Shown here: positions 4,756 to 13,127 of the stretch, piece by piece
Layout: each line of letters begins with the position of its first letter
Position numbering within the stretch: the first letter of the stretch is position 1
Assembly: GCA_964442605.1 (NCBI GenBank)
Contig: CAYTZR010000039.1
Span: forward strand, 1-17,052
DNA: 17,052 bases
Direction: 5' to 3'
DNA from: Monoglobus sp964442605
Lineage (GTDB): Bacteria; Bacillota; Clostridia; Monoglobales; Monoglobaceae
Made by a program: the position numbers and the translations under genes
The notes under the pieces: model-generated
What the model was told of the DNA's origin: nothing
Database searches by the model: none
What the model saw: only the letters and a program-made list of their open reading frames with translations

Positions 4756-6633
4756 CTAAAGAATAATTTCACTGTCGCTGGGCATACGCCAATCGCCTCT
4801 GGGAGACAGAGTGACGGAGCCTACCTTCGGACCGTCGGGTATGCAGGAGCGTTTAAACTGGTTTTGATAAAAGCGCTTGTAGAACGTGTCCAGCCACTTT
4901 GATATAGTCTCGGAGTCGTATTCGCCGCTGAATGCCGATTTTGCCATTCTGAATATCTTGTCCTTGCTGAACCCGAACCTCAGGAAGTTATATAAAAAGA
5001 AGTCGTGCAGCGCGTATGGACCGACTAAGCTTTCGGTTTCCTGCGATATGTTTCCGTCCTTTGGCGGCAGAAGCTCCGGACTGACCGGCGTGTCCAAAAT
5101 ATCCATCAGTGTGTCGCGCAGCTTATCGCCGCTTATATCCGCAACATAGCTAACCAGATAGCGCACCAGAGTTTTGGGTACGGAGCAGTTCACGCCGTAC
5201 ATTGACATATGATCGCCGTTGTAGGTTGCCCAGCCCAGCGCAAGCTCGCTTAAATCGCCCGTTCCCACAACAATGCCGCCTGTCTCGCCGGCATAGTCCA
5301 TTAGAACCTGTGTGCGCTCCCGTGCCTGAGAGTTCTCGTAGGTGACGTTGAAGTTGTTGACATCCGCGCCTATATCCTCCATATGGAGGATTACGGCATC
5401 GTTTATCGGGATTTCGACAAGCGTTGCGCCTACGCACTCAACCAATTTTTTGGCATTGTTGTAGGTGCGGTCGGTTGTGCCGAAGCAAGGCATGGTGACG
5501 GCGTTAATGCCGCCTGCGGGAAGCTCCAGCATTTCAAAGGAACGCACGGCGACAAGCAGCGCAAGCGTGCTGTCCAGACCGCCCGAAATTCCTATGGTGA
5601 CCGATTTGCAGCCGATATGCTCAAGACGCTTTTTAAGCCCCTTTGCCTGCATAGTAAAAATAAGCTCGCAGCGCTCCTTAAGCTTTGATTTATTGCGAGG
5701 CACGAACGGATACGGGTCGAATGCGCGTTCAAGCTCCGTTTCCGCGACTTCTGTTTTGAAGCTTACTTCTGTATAGCCGTCAAATCTGTTTTCAAATGTT
5801 GTCATTTTGCGTCTGTCCGATAAAACGCGGTTTACGTCAATATCTGAGTATATTATTCCGTTTTCGAAAAGCTTTGACTGATTAAGCATTGTTCCGCATT
5901 CATATATCATGTTGTGACCCGAAAACACCATGTCGGTCGTGGATTCCCCGTCCCCTGCAGAGGCGTATACGTAGCCGCATATTGCCCTGGCGGACTGTGA
6001 CGAGATCAGACTGCGCCGGTATTCGGGCTTTGCTATTATTTCATCGCCGGCGGAGAGATTAAGGATGATTGTCGCGCCGTTTTCCGCAAGCAGACCGGAG
6101 GGCGGATCGGTTACCCAAACGTCCTCACAGATTTCAACGCCGACTTTAAACTCCGGCATATTTTCAGCGCAAAAAATCAGCTTCGGCCCCACGGGGTACT
6201 CCTTGCCTCTCAGCGTTACGGTGGTGTTTTCCTTGAGCGAGGCGAAGTGCCTTGCTTCGTAAAATTCAGAATAGTTCGGAATATGAGTCTTGGTTACAAA
6301 GCCCAGAACCTCTCCGTCTTTTATTACGGCTGCCGTGTTGTAAAGGCTTCCGCCGAGCGGCAATGGGGTTCCCGCCGCGATAAGTATGTCAAGCTCTTTG
6401 GTTTCCTCCGCAATTCTGAAAACCGAATTGATACTGTTTCGTATAAGAGCGTCCTGCAAAAAAAGGTCGCCGCAGGTGTAGGCGGTAATACATAATTCCG
6501 GCAGAACTATAAGCTTCGCTTTTCTGCCCGCCGCCTCCTTTATGGTGCCGATGATTTGGGCGGTATTAAAGCTTGTGTCACCCACTTTTATTTTAGGTGT
6601 CGCGGCGGCAACCTTTATAAATCCGTCTTTCAT
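4756..6633 (-). CDS. nadE: Glutamine-dependent NAD(+) synthetase
   Basis: This enzyme makes NAD(+) from deamido-NAD(+), ATP and ammonia, generating the ammonia from glutamine in its own nitrilase-type domain. At 625 residues it has the two-domain length of the glutamine-dependent class. The N-terminal amidase triad is visible as Glu46 in LPELCITAYTCGDLF, Lys115 in GFVTKTHIPN and Cys169 in VGVEICEDVW. The C-terminal synthetase has the pyrophosphatase loop SGGLDST (350-356), VVGTGDLSELALGWATYNGD (455-474) and a FKRSCIPDGPKVGSVTLSPR end typical of the family. The ATG at 6633 lies two bases after the mtaB stop codon, with AAAGGGG inside the end of mtaB as its ribosome binding site. Co-transcription and translational coupling with mtaB are likely. 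Confidence 0.97.
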   Translation of the reverse strand: MKDGFIKVAAATPKIKVGDTSFNTAQIIGTIKEAAGRKAKLIVLPELCITAYTCGDLFLQDALIRNSINSVFRIAEETKELDILIAAGTPLPLGGSLYNTAAVIKDGEVLGFVTKTHIPNYSEFYEARHFASLKENTTVTLRGKEYPVGPKLIFCAENMPEFKVGVEICEDVWVTDPPSGLLAENGATIILNLSAGDEIIAKPEYRRSLISSQSARAICGYVYASAGDGESTTDMVFSGHNMIYECGTMLNQSKLFENGIIYSDIDVNRVLSDRRKMTTFENRFDGYTEVSFKTEVAETELERAFDPYPFVPRNKSKLKERCELIFTMQAKGLKKRLEHIGCKSVTIGISGGLDSTLALLVAVRSFEMLELPAGGINAVTMPCFGTTDRTYNNAKKLVECVGATLVEIPINDAVILHMEDIGADVNNFNVTYENSQARERTQVLMDYAGETGGIVVGTGDLSELALGWATYNGDHMSMYGVNCSVPKTLVRYLVSYVADISGDKLRDTLMDILDTPVSPELLPPKDGNISQETESLVGPYALHDFFLYNFLRFGFSKDKIFRMAKSAFSGEYDSETISKWLDTFYKRFYQNQFKRSCIPDGPKVGSVTLSPRGDWRMPSDSEIIL

Positions 6634-6635
6634 GG

Positions 6636-7943
6636 TTATTCCCCTTTCCGATTTGCGTATAGAAATCCGTTCTCATATTTTTCGGGAACGGCGATTATTG
6701 CTTTGCCTTCCATGCCCGACTCGGCTTTTACCAATATGTTCATATAGTTGGGCGTTGTCCCGTGATAAAAACCGTTTTCATTTTGCTGTTCCAAAAGAAC
6801 CTTAATCGGCTTCCCGTAATAGCTTTCGTAAAATTCGCGTTTCATATACTCGCCAAGCTCCAGCATTTTTCGGCTTCGCAGCTCTTTTGTGCGTTCATCG
6901 ACTCTGCCGTCCAGAGTTTCAGCGTATGTGCCGCGCCGAACCGAATATTTGAAAATATGCATCTGCATAAAGCCGATTGATTTGCAAAACTCGTATGACT
7001 CATCAAATTCCGCATTCGTTTCGCCCGAAAATCCCACCATAAGGTCGGTTGTGATTGAAGCATCGGCAATGCTCCCGCGCAGCATATTGATTGCTGAACG
7101 GTATTCGCTTGGGGTGTAATGACGGTTCATACGCTTTAGCGTCGCTTCGCTGCCGCTTTGGAGCGATAGGTGAAACTGCGGGCAAAGGTGTTTCAGCTTT
7201 GCCGCACGGCTTACAAAATCCTCCGTGATTATCACCGGTTCGATTGAGCCGAGACGTATACGCTCAATCCCGTCTATTTCGTCAAGAGCCTCGATAACGT
7301 CCATAAGCGTGTGTCTGTAGCCTATATCCTTGCCGTAGGAGCCTATGTGAATTCCGGTCAGCACTATTTCGGTGTAGCCGTGCTCCGCGAGAGTCGTTGC
7401 CTCCGCGATAATGTTTTTTATATCACGGGAGCGAACGGGGCCCCTTGCGTAAGGAATTACGCAGTAGGTACAAAAGTTGTCACAGCCGTCCTCGATTTTT
7501 ATGTTGGCGCGTATTCGGCTCTGTGTCCGCGTTATGGGCAGCTCCTCATACTCATGCTCCGACAGAATATCTCCAACAATACCGATACGCCTGCCGCTGA
7601 GAGCGGCTTCGGACAGTTCCGCAATCCTGCTTTTTCCGCTGCTGCCGATTATTATATCCGCGCCGATTTCTTTAACCGCGTCAGGCTCTGTTTGGGCAAA
7701 GCAGCCGGTTACCGCGATAACCGCGTTCGGATTAAGGCGTTTTGCGCGCCTTATCTGTTGACGCGACTTTTTAGCCCCGATCCCCGTAACGGTGCAGGTG
7801 TTAATCACGCATATATCCGCCGGCGTATCATCATTCGAAATAACCTCGTAGCCCTTTTCTTTAAAAAGCTCTGCCATGGCTTCGCTTTCATATATATTGG
7901 TCTTACAGCCAAGAGTTATAAATTTAACAGTAATATCCGCCAC
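6636..7943 (-). CDS. mtaB: tRNA t6A37 C2-methylthiotransferase (MtaB)
   Basis: This radical-SAM enzyme adds a methylthio group to N6-threonylcarbamoyladenosine at tRNA position 37 (ms2t6A), which improves decoding of ANN codons. The 435-residue protein has the UPF0004 domain with Cys13, Cys50 and Cys81 for the auxiliary cluster, and the SAM motif CDNFCTYC (Cys154, Cys158, Cys161). A C-terminal TRAM-like beta domain follows. The opening KFITLGCKTNIYESEAM and TCTVTG are characteristic of MtaB rather than MiaB or RimO. The only standard start in the region is the GTG at 7943. The AAGGA before it is just two bases away, unusually close, so either initiation is weak or a non-standard start a few codons on is used. 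It heads the transcription unit with nadE. Confidence 0.93.
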   Translation of the reverse strand: MADITVKFITLGCKTNIYESEAMAELFKEKGYEVISNDDTPADICVINTCTVTGIGAKKSRQQIRRAKRLNPNAVIAVTGCFAQTEPDAVKEIGADIIIGSSGKSRIAELSEAALSGRRIGIVGDILSEHEYEELPITRTQSRIRANIKIEDGCDNFCTYCVIPYARGPVRSRDIKNIIAEATTLAEHGYTEIVLTGIHIGSYGKDIGYRHTLMDVIEALDEIDGIERIRLGSIEPVIITEDFVSRAAKLKHLCPQFHLSLQSGSEATLKRMNRHYTPSEYRSAINMLRGSIADASITTDLMVGFSGETNAEFDESYEFCKSIGFMQMHIFKYSVRRGTYAETLDGRVDERTKELRSRKMLELGEYMKREFYESYYGKPIKVLLEQQNENGFYHGTTPNYMNILVKAESGMEGKAIIAVPEKYENGFLYANRKGE

Positions 7944-7949
7944 TTCCTT

Positions 7950-8009
7950 AATGACAAGTCAATGATAAGTCAATGTAATAACGTAATAATTATATCATAA
8001 TTATATCAT
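7950..8009. repeat. Two pairs of 11-bp tandem duplications in the mtaB leader and promoter
   Basis: AATGACAAGTC (7950-7960) is followed directly by AATGATAAGTC (7961-7971). Further on, AATTATATCAT is repeated exactly at 7988-7998 and 7999-8009. The second pair duplicates the -10 box of the mtaB promoter. Confidence 0.85.
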
Positions 8010-8028
8010 TTTAAGGCGGGTAATGCAA
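8000..8028 (-). promoter_or_regulatory. mtaB-nadE promoter
   Basis: On the minus strand TTGCAT (8028-8023), a 17-bp spacer and TATAAT (8005-8000). A second TATAAT at 7994-7989 results from the 11-bp duplication and lacks a properly spaced -35. Confidence 0.65.
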
Positions 8029-8193
8029 GATGCAAAACAGAAATTGACACAGGAGTTTGCATACGGAGGTCAGGAGCTTAAACTCCCGTTTATGGCAATA
8101 TCCCGAAAAGATAATCAATATCGGTATGTTAAAGTTCTACAATTACGTTATCGTGATTTTATGTTTTTTATTACTTTTGTTACAACAACGTAA
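8023..8193 (+). CDS. Possible 56-residue protein between mtaB and ftsZ
   Basis: The 362-bp gap between the divergent mtaB and ftsZ genes contains this one open frame, from ATG (8023) to TAA (8191). It is preceded by AAGGCGGG at a plausible distance. It begins MQDAKQKLTQEFAYGGQELK and continues LPFMAISRKDNQYRYVKVLQ, a mixed charged and polar composition that looks more protein-like than random sequence; the tail is Phe/Thr-rich. I recognise no family. It overlaps the -35 box of the mtaB promoter on the other strand, and no good plus-strand promoter precedes it. It may be a real small gene, a remnant, or chance. The rest of the gap holds the ftsZ promoter and AT-rich DNA. Confidence 0.25.
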   Translation: MQDAKQKLTQEFAYGGQELKLPFMAISRKDNQYRYVKVLQLRYRDFMFFITFVTTT

Positions 8194-8222
8194 TATTTTT
8201 TTATAAACTTTGAGATTTTCTA

Positions 8223-8250
8223 TTTACAAATTTAATTTTAGTGGTATAAT
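8223..8250 (+). promoter_or_regulatory. ftsZ promoter
   Basis: TTTACA at 8223-8228, 16-bp spacer, TATAAT at 8245-8250 with an extended TGG immediately before it. The leader is about 50 bases to the ribosome binding site AGGAGG at 8293-8298. Confidence 0.75.
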
Positions 8251-8305
8251 ATATAACTATAAGAATAGATAATTGTGAGTTCGTATTTGCAGAGGAGGAA
8301 ATAAA

Positions 8306-9505
8306 GTGTTCCAGTTTGATACAGAAGCTGTAAACCCGGCAAAGATAAAGGTTATCGGAGTCGGCGGCGGCGGTAATAACGCCGTAAACAGAATGATTGC
8401 CGCTGAGGTTAAGTGTGTTGAGTTTATAGCTATAAACACAGACAAGCAGGATTTAACCTTATCGCAGGCATCGCAAAAAATTCAGATAGGCGAAAAGGTT
8501 ACAAAGGGTCTTGGCGCGGGCGCTGTTCCCGAGGTTGGTCAAAAGGCCGCCGAGGAAAGTGTTGAGGATATCAAGAAGGCTGTTCAGGGAGCGGATATGG
8601 TGTTTGTTACTGCCGGTATGGGCGGAGGAACAGGTACCGGTGCGGCTCCGATAGTCGCGAGAATTGCGAAGGAGGAAGGTATTCTTACTGTTGGTATCGT
8701 TACAAAGCCGTTCTGGTTTGAGGGTAAGACAAGACAGCGCAACAGTGATATAGGTATCACAAACCTTATGGGAGCTGTTGATACCTTGGTTGTAATTCCG
8801 AACGATAAGCTCCTTGAAATTGCCGAAAACAGAACTCCGCTTACGGAGTCGTTTAAGATGGCTGATGATATTTTAAGGCAGGGTGTTCAGGGTATTTCCG
8901 ATTTGATTTCAAGACCCGGTCTTATCAGTCTTGATTTCGCCGACATAAAGACTATCATGAAGGATACAGGCTTTGCGCATATGGGTATCGGCAGAGCTAC
9001 GGGCGAAAACAGAGCTGAGGAAGCTGCAAAGAAGGCCATACATAGTCCTTTGCTTGAGACAACAATCGAGGGCGCGAAGGGTGTTATACTCAACGTTACA
9101 GGCGGTCCCGATCTTGGTATTCTTGAGGTTAAGACGGCAGCAGAGCTGGTTGAGGAAGCTGCCGATTCAGACGCAAACATCATAATCGGCGCTATTATTG
9201 ATGAAGGCATGGGCGATGAAATCGCTATTACAGTTATAGCCACAGGCTTTAAGGGCAATGTACCCGGTCAGGACGAAAAGGCTCAGGAGGAGTCTAATCC
9301 GTTCTCAAGCTTTTTAAACGGAATGGGTAATTTTAATGCTCAGCCTCAGCAGCAGGCTCCGTCATACAGTGCGCAGCAGCCCGCTCAGCCGAGCTTTACG
9401 CAGCAGAACTCATATAACCCCGCACCGTCCACGAACCTGTTCAGCAAGGTCGGCGAGGATGACGGTATTGACGTTCCTGTGTTCCTGCGCAGAAAAGACA
9501 GATAA
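8306..9505 (+). CDS. ftsZ: Cell division protein FtsZ
   Basis: FtsZ is the tubulin-like GTPase that polymerises at mid-cell to form the Z ring. The 399-residue protein carries the N-terminal nucleotide-binding stretch IKVIGVGGGGNNAVNRM (14-30), the tubulin signature GGGTGTG (106-112) and the synergy loop LDFAD (209-213, Asp210 and Asp213 present). It has a Gln/Pro/Ser-rich linker (about 325-385) and the conserved C-terminal peptide DVPVFLRRKDR, which in relatives docks FtsA, SepF and other anchors. Residue 208 is Ser where E. coli and B. subtilis have Asn. It starts with GTG, seven bases after AGGAGG. The gene stands alone with its own promoter and terminator, not next to ftsA or ftsQ. Confidence 0.98.
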   Translation: MFQFDTEAVNPAKIKVIGVGGGGNNAVNRMIAAEVKCVEFIAINTDKQDLTLSQASQKIQIGEKVTKGLGAGAVPEVGQKAAEESVEDIKKAVQGADMVFVTAGMGGGTGTGAAPIVARIAKEEGILTVGIVTKPFWFEGKTRQRNSDIGITNLMGAVDTLVVIPNDKLLEIAENRTPLTESFKMADDILRQGVQGISDLISRPGLISLDFADIKTIMKDTGFAHMGIGRATGENRAEEAAKKAIHSPLLETTIEGAKGVILNVTGGPDLGILEVKTAAELVEEAADSDANIIIGAIIDEGMGDEIAITVIATGFKGNVPGQDEKAQEESNPFSSFLNGMGNFNAQPQQQAPSYSAQQPAQPSFTQQNSYNPAPSTNLFSKVGEDDGIDVPVFLRRKDR

Positions 9506-9530
9506 TAAAATTCGGATAGTATGAAAGTTA

Positions 9531-9563
9531 AAAAGGAGTCGGAAATTAATTCCGGCTCCTTTT
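9531..9563. terminator. Bidirectional terminator between ftsZ and the ABC operon
   Basis: AAAAGGAGTCGGAA (9531-9544) pairs with TTCCGGCTCCTTTT (9550-9563) over 14 positions with one G-U wobble and an ATTAA loop. T runs occur on both strands, so it can end ftsZ and the convergent ABC operon. Confidence 0.92.
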
Positions 9564-9579
9564 CAGGTACGCGGCTGTT

Positions 9580-11292
9580 TCAGCCTTGCTGCGCTTTTAC
9601 CATATGACTGAATATTCCACCCAGACGCATCAGCTCTTGCGGTGTTCCTTGCTCTGCCGCTGTGCCGCCCGATATGACTACTATTTTGTCCGCGCCCGAA
9701 ACTGTTCTCATACGATGCGCGATTACCAGAACAGTCTTGTCTTTTATAAGTCTTGAAAGCGCCGATTGTATCAGTGTTTCGTTTTCTACATCAAGGGAGG
9801 CTGTCGCTTCGTCAAGCAGTATTATCGGCGCGTCCTTTAAAAATGCCCTTGCTATGGATACTCGCTGTCTTTCGCCGCCTGAAAGCTCACAACCGTTTTC
9901 ACCGATGAGAGTGTCATAGCCGTTTGGCAGCTTTTGCGCGAATTCGTCACAATTTGCCAAATGTGCTGCTCTCATAACCTCCTCATCTGTCGCGTCTCTC
10001 TTTCCTATACGGATATTTTCGGCTATTGTGTTGTTAAACAGCGTTACATCTTGAAATACTATTGAATAAACGGACAGCAGGGTTTCCGGATCTATAGTTT
10101 TGACGTCAGCGCCGCCAACGGTTATTCTGCCCGTGTTCGCGTCCCAAAATCTTGCGGCAAGCCTTGAAACTGTCGTTTTTCCTCCGCCGGAGGGACCTAC
10201 CAGAGCGGTTACATCGCCCTGCTTTGCCGTAAAGCTTACATTTGTGAGCACGGCTTCGTCTTTGTTATATGAAAATCCCACATTATCAAATAATATGTCA
10301 TAGCCGTCTGTTTTAAGATTTTCACTTCCGTCCTGCACCTCATGGTATAATATCTCGTTCATTCTGTTAATATTGGTATGTGTCGAAATTACAGCCATTA
10401 AATTGTTGAGTGAAGTCAGCAGCGGATCATACAGGCGTGACGCAATCAGCAGAAACATAAAGAATACTAATACGCTCAGGCTCCCATGATTTAACAGTAC
10501 AGCCCCTGTCAGGGAAACAGTCGCGATACCAAGCTTTAAAACCAGCTGTGCGGTAACCGCAAACACGGCGGTACCTAATTCAGTTATTATCGAGCGGCGT
10601 TCAACGGCTTTTATTTTTAAATCAAGCTCTTTTAAATATGCTTCGTCCGCGTTGTTGGATTGAAGATCCCTGACCGCCTCTATGCACTCCTGAATACCAT
10701 CGGCACACGCTATTTTTGTGTCCATCTGCTTTTTGTCCAGCTTTAGCTTAAAGCTTCTTGAAGAACCCGCAATCGCAAAGGCAACAGGCAGAACCCAGAG
10801 CGCGGACAGCGCCATGCGCCAATCAATAAACAGCAGGCAAACCGCAATCAGCGTTGTGGATATAATCGATCCGATAAGCTCGGGTATGTAGTGCGAAAAT
10901 GATGTCTCAAGAAAGGTGCAGTCGTTCATGATGGCGCTTGTCAGGTCAGCCAAATCCTTTTTCCCGAAAAATGATAGCGGCAGCTTTCTAAGCTTTTCAG
11001 CTATTGCAATTCTCCGAACTCTGCTCTCTGTATATGTCGCTAAGTATGTGGTGTTATATTGTATTAACGCGGCGATAAATATCAAAGTCAAACAAAGCAG
11101 GCAGCCGACAACATAAAACGGAATACTTGATTTTGATATGGTACCGTTCATCAACTCTGTCACAAGCCTATACAGCAGACCTACAGGAAACATAAGGGTC
11201 AGATTTTGAATTACACAACCAAAGCAGCCTTTTATTAAATCCTTTGCTCCCTGCTCCGACAGAGCAAATCTTTTTTGCAGCTTTTTAATCAT
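9580..11292 (-). CDS. ABC half-transporter (permease plus ATPase), second subunit
   Basis: This 570-residue protein has an exporter-type membrane domain of about six helices (residues 22-300) fused to an ATPase. The ATPase has Walker A GPSGGGKTT (366-374), Q-loop Gln414, signature LSGGERQ (470-476), Walker B IILLDEA (490-496) and switch His526. The membrane-domain stretch FFGKKDLADLTSAIMNDCTF (109-128) resembles the YbtQ/IrtB-like class, one half of a heterodimer; in characterised members this class moves siderophores, but the substrate here is unknown. The ATG at 11292 overlaps the stop codon of the preceding ABC gene (ATGA) and has AAGGAGG eight bases before it. Tight coupling and a heterodimer are therefore likely. 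A start nine codons upstream is open but lies inside the neighbouring gene. Confidence 0.93.
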   Translation of the reverse strand: MIKKLQKRFALSEQGAKDLIKGCFGCVIQNLTLMFPVGLLYRLVTELMNGTISKSSIPFYVVGCLLCLTLIFIAALIQYNTTYLATYTESRVRRIAIAEKLRKLPLSFFGKKDLADLTSAIMNDCTFLETSFSHYIPELIGSIISTTLIAVCLLFIDWRMALSALWVLPVAFAIAGSSRSFKLKLDKKQMDTKIACADGIQECIEAVRDLQSNNADEAYLKELDLKIKAVERRSIITELGTAVFAVTAQLVLKLGIATVSLTGAVLLNHGSLSVLVFFMFLLIASRLYDPLLTSLNNLMAVISTHTNINRMNEILYHEVQDGSENLKTDGYDILFDNVGFSYNKDEAVLTNVSFTAKQGDVTALVGPSGGGKTTVSRLAARFWDANTGRITVGGADVKTIDPETLLSVYSIVFQDVTLFNNTIAENIRIGKRDATDEEVMRAAHLANCDEFAQKLPNGYDTLIGENGCELSGGERQRVSIARAFLKDAPIILLDEATASLDVENETLIQSALSRLIKDKTVLVIAHRMRTVSGADKIVVISGGTAAEQGTPQELMRLGGIFSHMVKAQQG

Positions 11293-13064
11293 GCTGTTTC
11301 CTCCTTCCCCACTTTCCACATAACGGATTTTTGGTAGTTATCCCACATTTTACTGTATAAGCCGTGTTTTTCAATAAGCTCATTATGCGAACCGCTCTCC
11401 GCGATTATTCCGTCTTTCAGGACGAATATCCTGTCGGTATTGACAACTGTGGAAAGTCTATGGGCAATCATAATAACAGTCTTGTTTTTCATGAGTATCG
11501 AAAACGCTTTTTGCACTGCCGCCTCGTTATCAGGATCGGCAAAGGCTGTCGCTTCATCAAGAATTACTATTGGCGCATCCTTTAGCATGATGCGGGCAAT
11601 GGCAATACGCTGCTGTTCTCCGCCCGATAGGTATACTCCGTCAGCGCCGATAATCGTATCTATACCCTTTGGCAGCTTCTTGATTATATCATCGCACTGT
11701 GCGGCAGACAGAGCGTCCATAACCTCTTGTCTTGTTGCTTCCGGCTTTGACATACGCACGTTTTCAAGCACGGAGGCTTTAAGCAGTCTGCTGTTTTGAA
11801 ATACAAACGCGACAGTGTTGTTAAGCTGTTTTTTCGGAAAATCTCTTATGTCAACCCCTCCGATTTTAATGCTTCCGTTGTTTAGGTCAAAAAATCTTGC
11901 TGTCGCGCACGCGAGAGTCGTTTTTCCTCCGCCGGAGGGACCCACTAAAGCAACGGAACCGCCCGGTTTAATATTTACGGATATTCCGTCAAGCGCGTTA
12001 GTCTTGCCGTCATAGCTGAACACTGCGTTTTTTATTTCAATACTGAAATCCTCGGGAAACACAGGATTTGTTTTTTCGGGAAGCGGCTCTATGTCAAGCA
12101 CGCTGTCCATACGTGCAAGCGCGTCTTTTACAATCATAGAGTCTTCGCTTAGGTACATAACCTTCGTCAGAGTGACGGAAATAACAGGCGTAATAATAAT
12201 ATAGTAAATCAAATTCAGCAAAAATTCCGAGCTGATATTATCCCTTGTGAAATACAGACCGCCGGCAATCAGGAAAGCGAATACGCTGTTTACAGCTACC
12301 GTATAAAACATCATGGGCAGTCTTAGATCCTTTGTGTAAGATATAACCCATTTTTCGTAGTTGTCAATCGATGCCTTAAAACGTTTAAATGAGAACACCG
12401 TCTGTCCAAATGCCTTTACAACAGGTATTCCTCTTACATATTCGACCGCCTCGTTGGTCATATCATCAAGCGAATTTTGATATTCCTTCATTTTTTCGGC
12501 TAATTTGGAACCGGTCATGCTCATCATTATCAAAAATGCAAGCACAACGGGAAGCAAGCTTAAAATTCCAAGCCTCAGGTCAAAAGCAAACAGCATAGCC
12601 AAAAGCCCGATTGGCGTTGCTATCGCCCCCGCCTTGTCGGGCAGCCGGTGCGCCAGATATGTTTCAACCGAAGCGCCGGTTTCATTCACAATTTTCCTAA
12701 GCTTTCCGCTGCCGAATTTATCCGTTTCCACGGGCGGAAGGGACACGATATGCCTTATGCAGTCCCGTCTGATGTTGGCGGCAATCCTGAACGCGCTTAA
12801 ATGCGAACACATCAGCCCGCCTACATAAACCAGAATTGCCAGAGCCGCAAATGCCACTGCCCATAATCCGTAGCTTATTAGATTTTCCGCGTCGCCGAAA
12901 TTCGGAGCCGTCTCCAAAACCTCTTTGATTATAAGCCATATATACACAAGCGGTATAAGCGAAATAAGAGAGCTAAGCGCACTTAGAACCCACGACGTTA
13001 CAGTCAGATATTTATATCCTCCCGCGTATCCGAGCAAGCGGCTTAGATTGGATTGCTTTTTCAT
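11289..13064 (-). CDS. ABC half-transporter (permease plus ATPase), first subunit
   Basis: The 591-residue protein has a membrane domain with about six helices (residues 20-305) and a C-terminal ATPase. The ATPase has Walker A GPSGGGKTT (375-383), Q-loop Gln423, signature LSGGEQQ (479-485), Walker B IVILDEA (499-505) and switch His535. The segment SGKLRKIVNETGASVETYLA with HRLPD (119-143) is like that of YbtP/IrtA-type subunits. Both ATPase sites of the predicted heterodimer appear intact, with a Glu after each Walker B Asp. The ATG at 13064 has AAGGAGG but with about 12 bases between, longer than usual. It follows the TetR gene by 63 bp. TetR-controlled pairs of this kind occur in many Clostridia; whether this one imports iron chelates or exports a drug cannot be told from sequence. 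Confidence 0.93.
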   Translation of the reverse strand: MKKQSNLSRLLGYAGGYKYLTVTSWVLSALSSLISLIPLVYIWLIIKEVLETAPNFGDAENLISYGLWAVAFAALAILVYVGGLMCSHLSAFRIAANIRRDCIRHIVSLPPVETDKFGSGKLRKIVNETGASVETYLAHRLPDKAGAIATPIGLLAMLFAFDLRLGILSLLPVVLAFLIMMSMTGSKLAEKMKEYQNSLDDMTNEAVEYVRGIPVVKAFGQTVFSFKRFKASIDNYEKWVISYTKDLRLPMMFYTVAVNSVFAFLIAGGLYFTRDNISSEFLLNLIYYIIITPVISVTLTKVMYLSEDSMIVKDALARMDSVLDIEPLPEKTNPVFPEDFSIEIKNAVFSYDGKTNALDGISVNIKPGGSVALVGPSGGGKTTLACATARFFDLNNGSIKIGGVDIRDFPKKQLNNTVAFVFQNSRLLKASVLENVRMSKPEATRQEVMDALSAAQCDDIIKKLPKGIDTIIGADGVYLSGGEQQRIAIARIMLKDAPIVILDEATAFADPDNEAAVQKAFSILMKNKTVIMIAHRLSTVVNTDRIFVLKDGIIAESGSHNELIEKHGLYSKMWDNYQKSVMWKVGKEETA

Positions 13065-13086
13065 ATAGTAATATAACCTCCTTTTT

Positions 13087-13106
13087 AGTTAGCGTTAACT
13101 AACTCT
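13087..13106. promoter_or_regulatory. Probable second TetR operator ahead of the ABC genes
   Basis: AGTTAG (13087-13092) and CTAACT (13099-13104) form an inverted repeat with a six-base spacer. The 16 bases 13091-13106 match the centre of the tetR palindrome (AGTGTTATATAACACT) at 12 positions. It sits between the tetR stop and the ribosome binding site of the first ABC gene. Confidence 0.55.
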
Positions 13107-13127
13107 GATTTAAAAAATCAAAGGGCG

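Noticed and set aside
7311..8000. A 229-codon plus-strand frame opposite mtaB.
   Set aside because: Antisense to a gene with complete family motifs, no ribosome binding site, and low-quality composition.
8040..8090. Possible riboswitch or leader hairpin (GGAGTTT ... AAACTCC) upstream of ftsZ.
   Set aside because: The arms are short and 21 bases apart, no known riboswitch core is visible, and the ftsZ promoter lies downstream of it.
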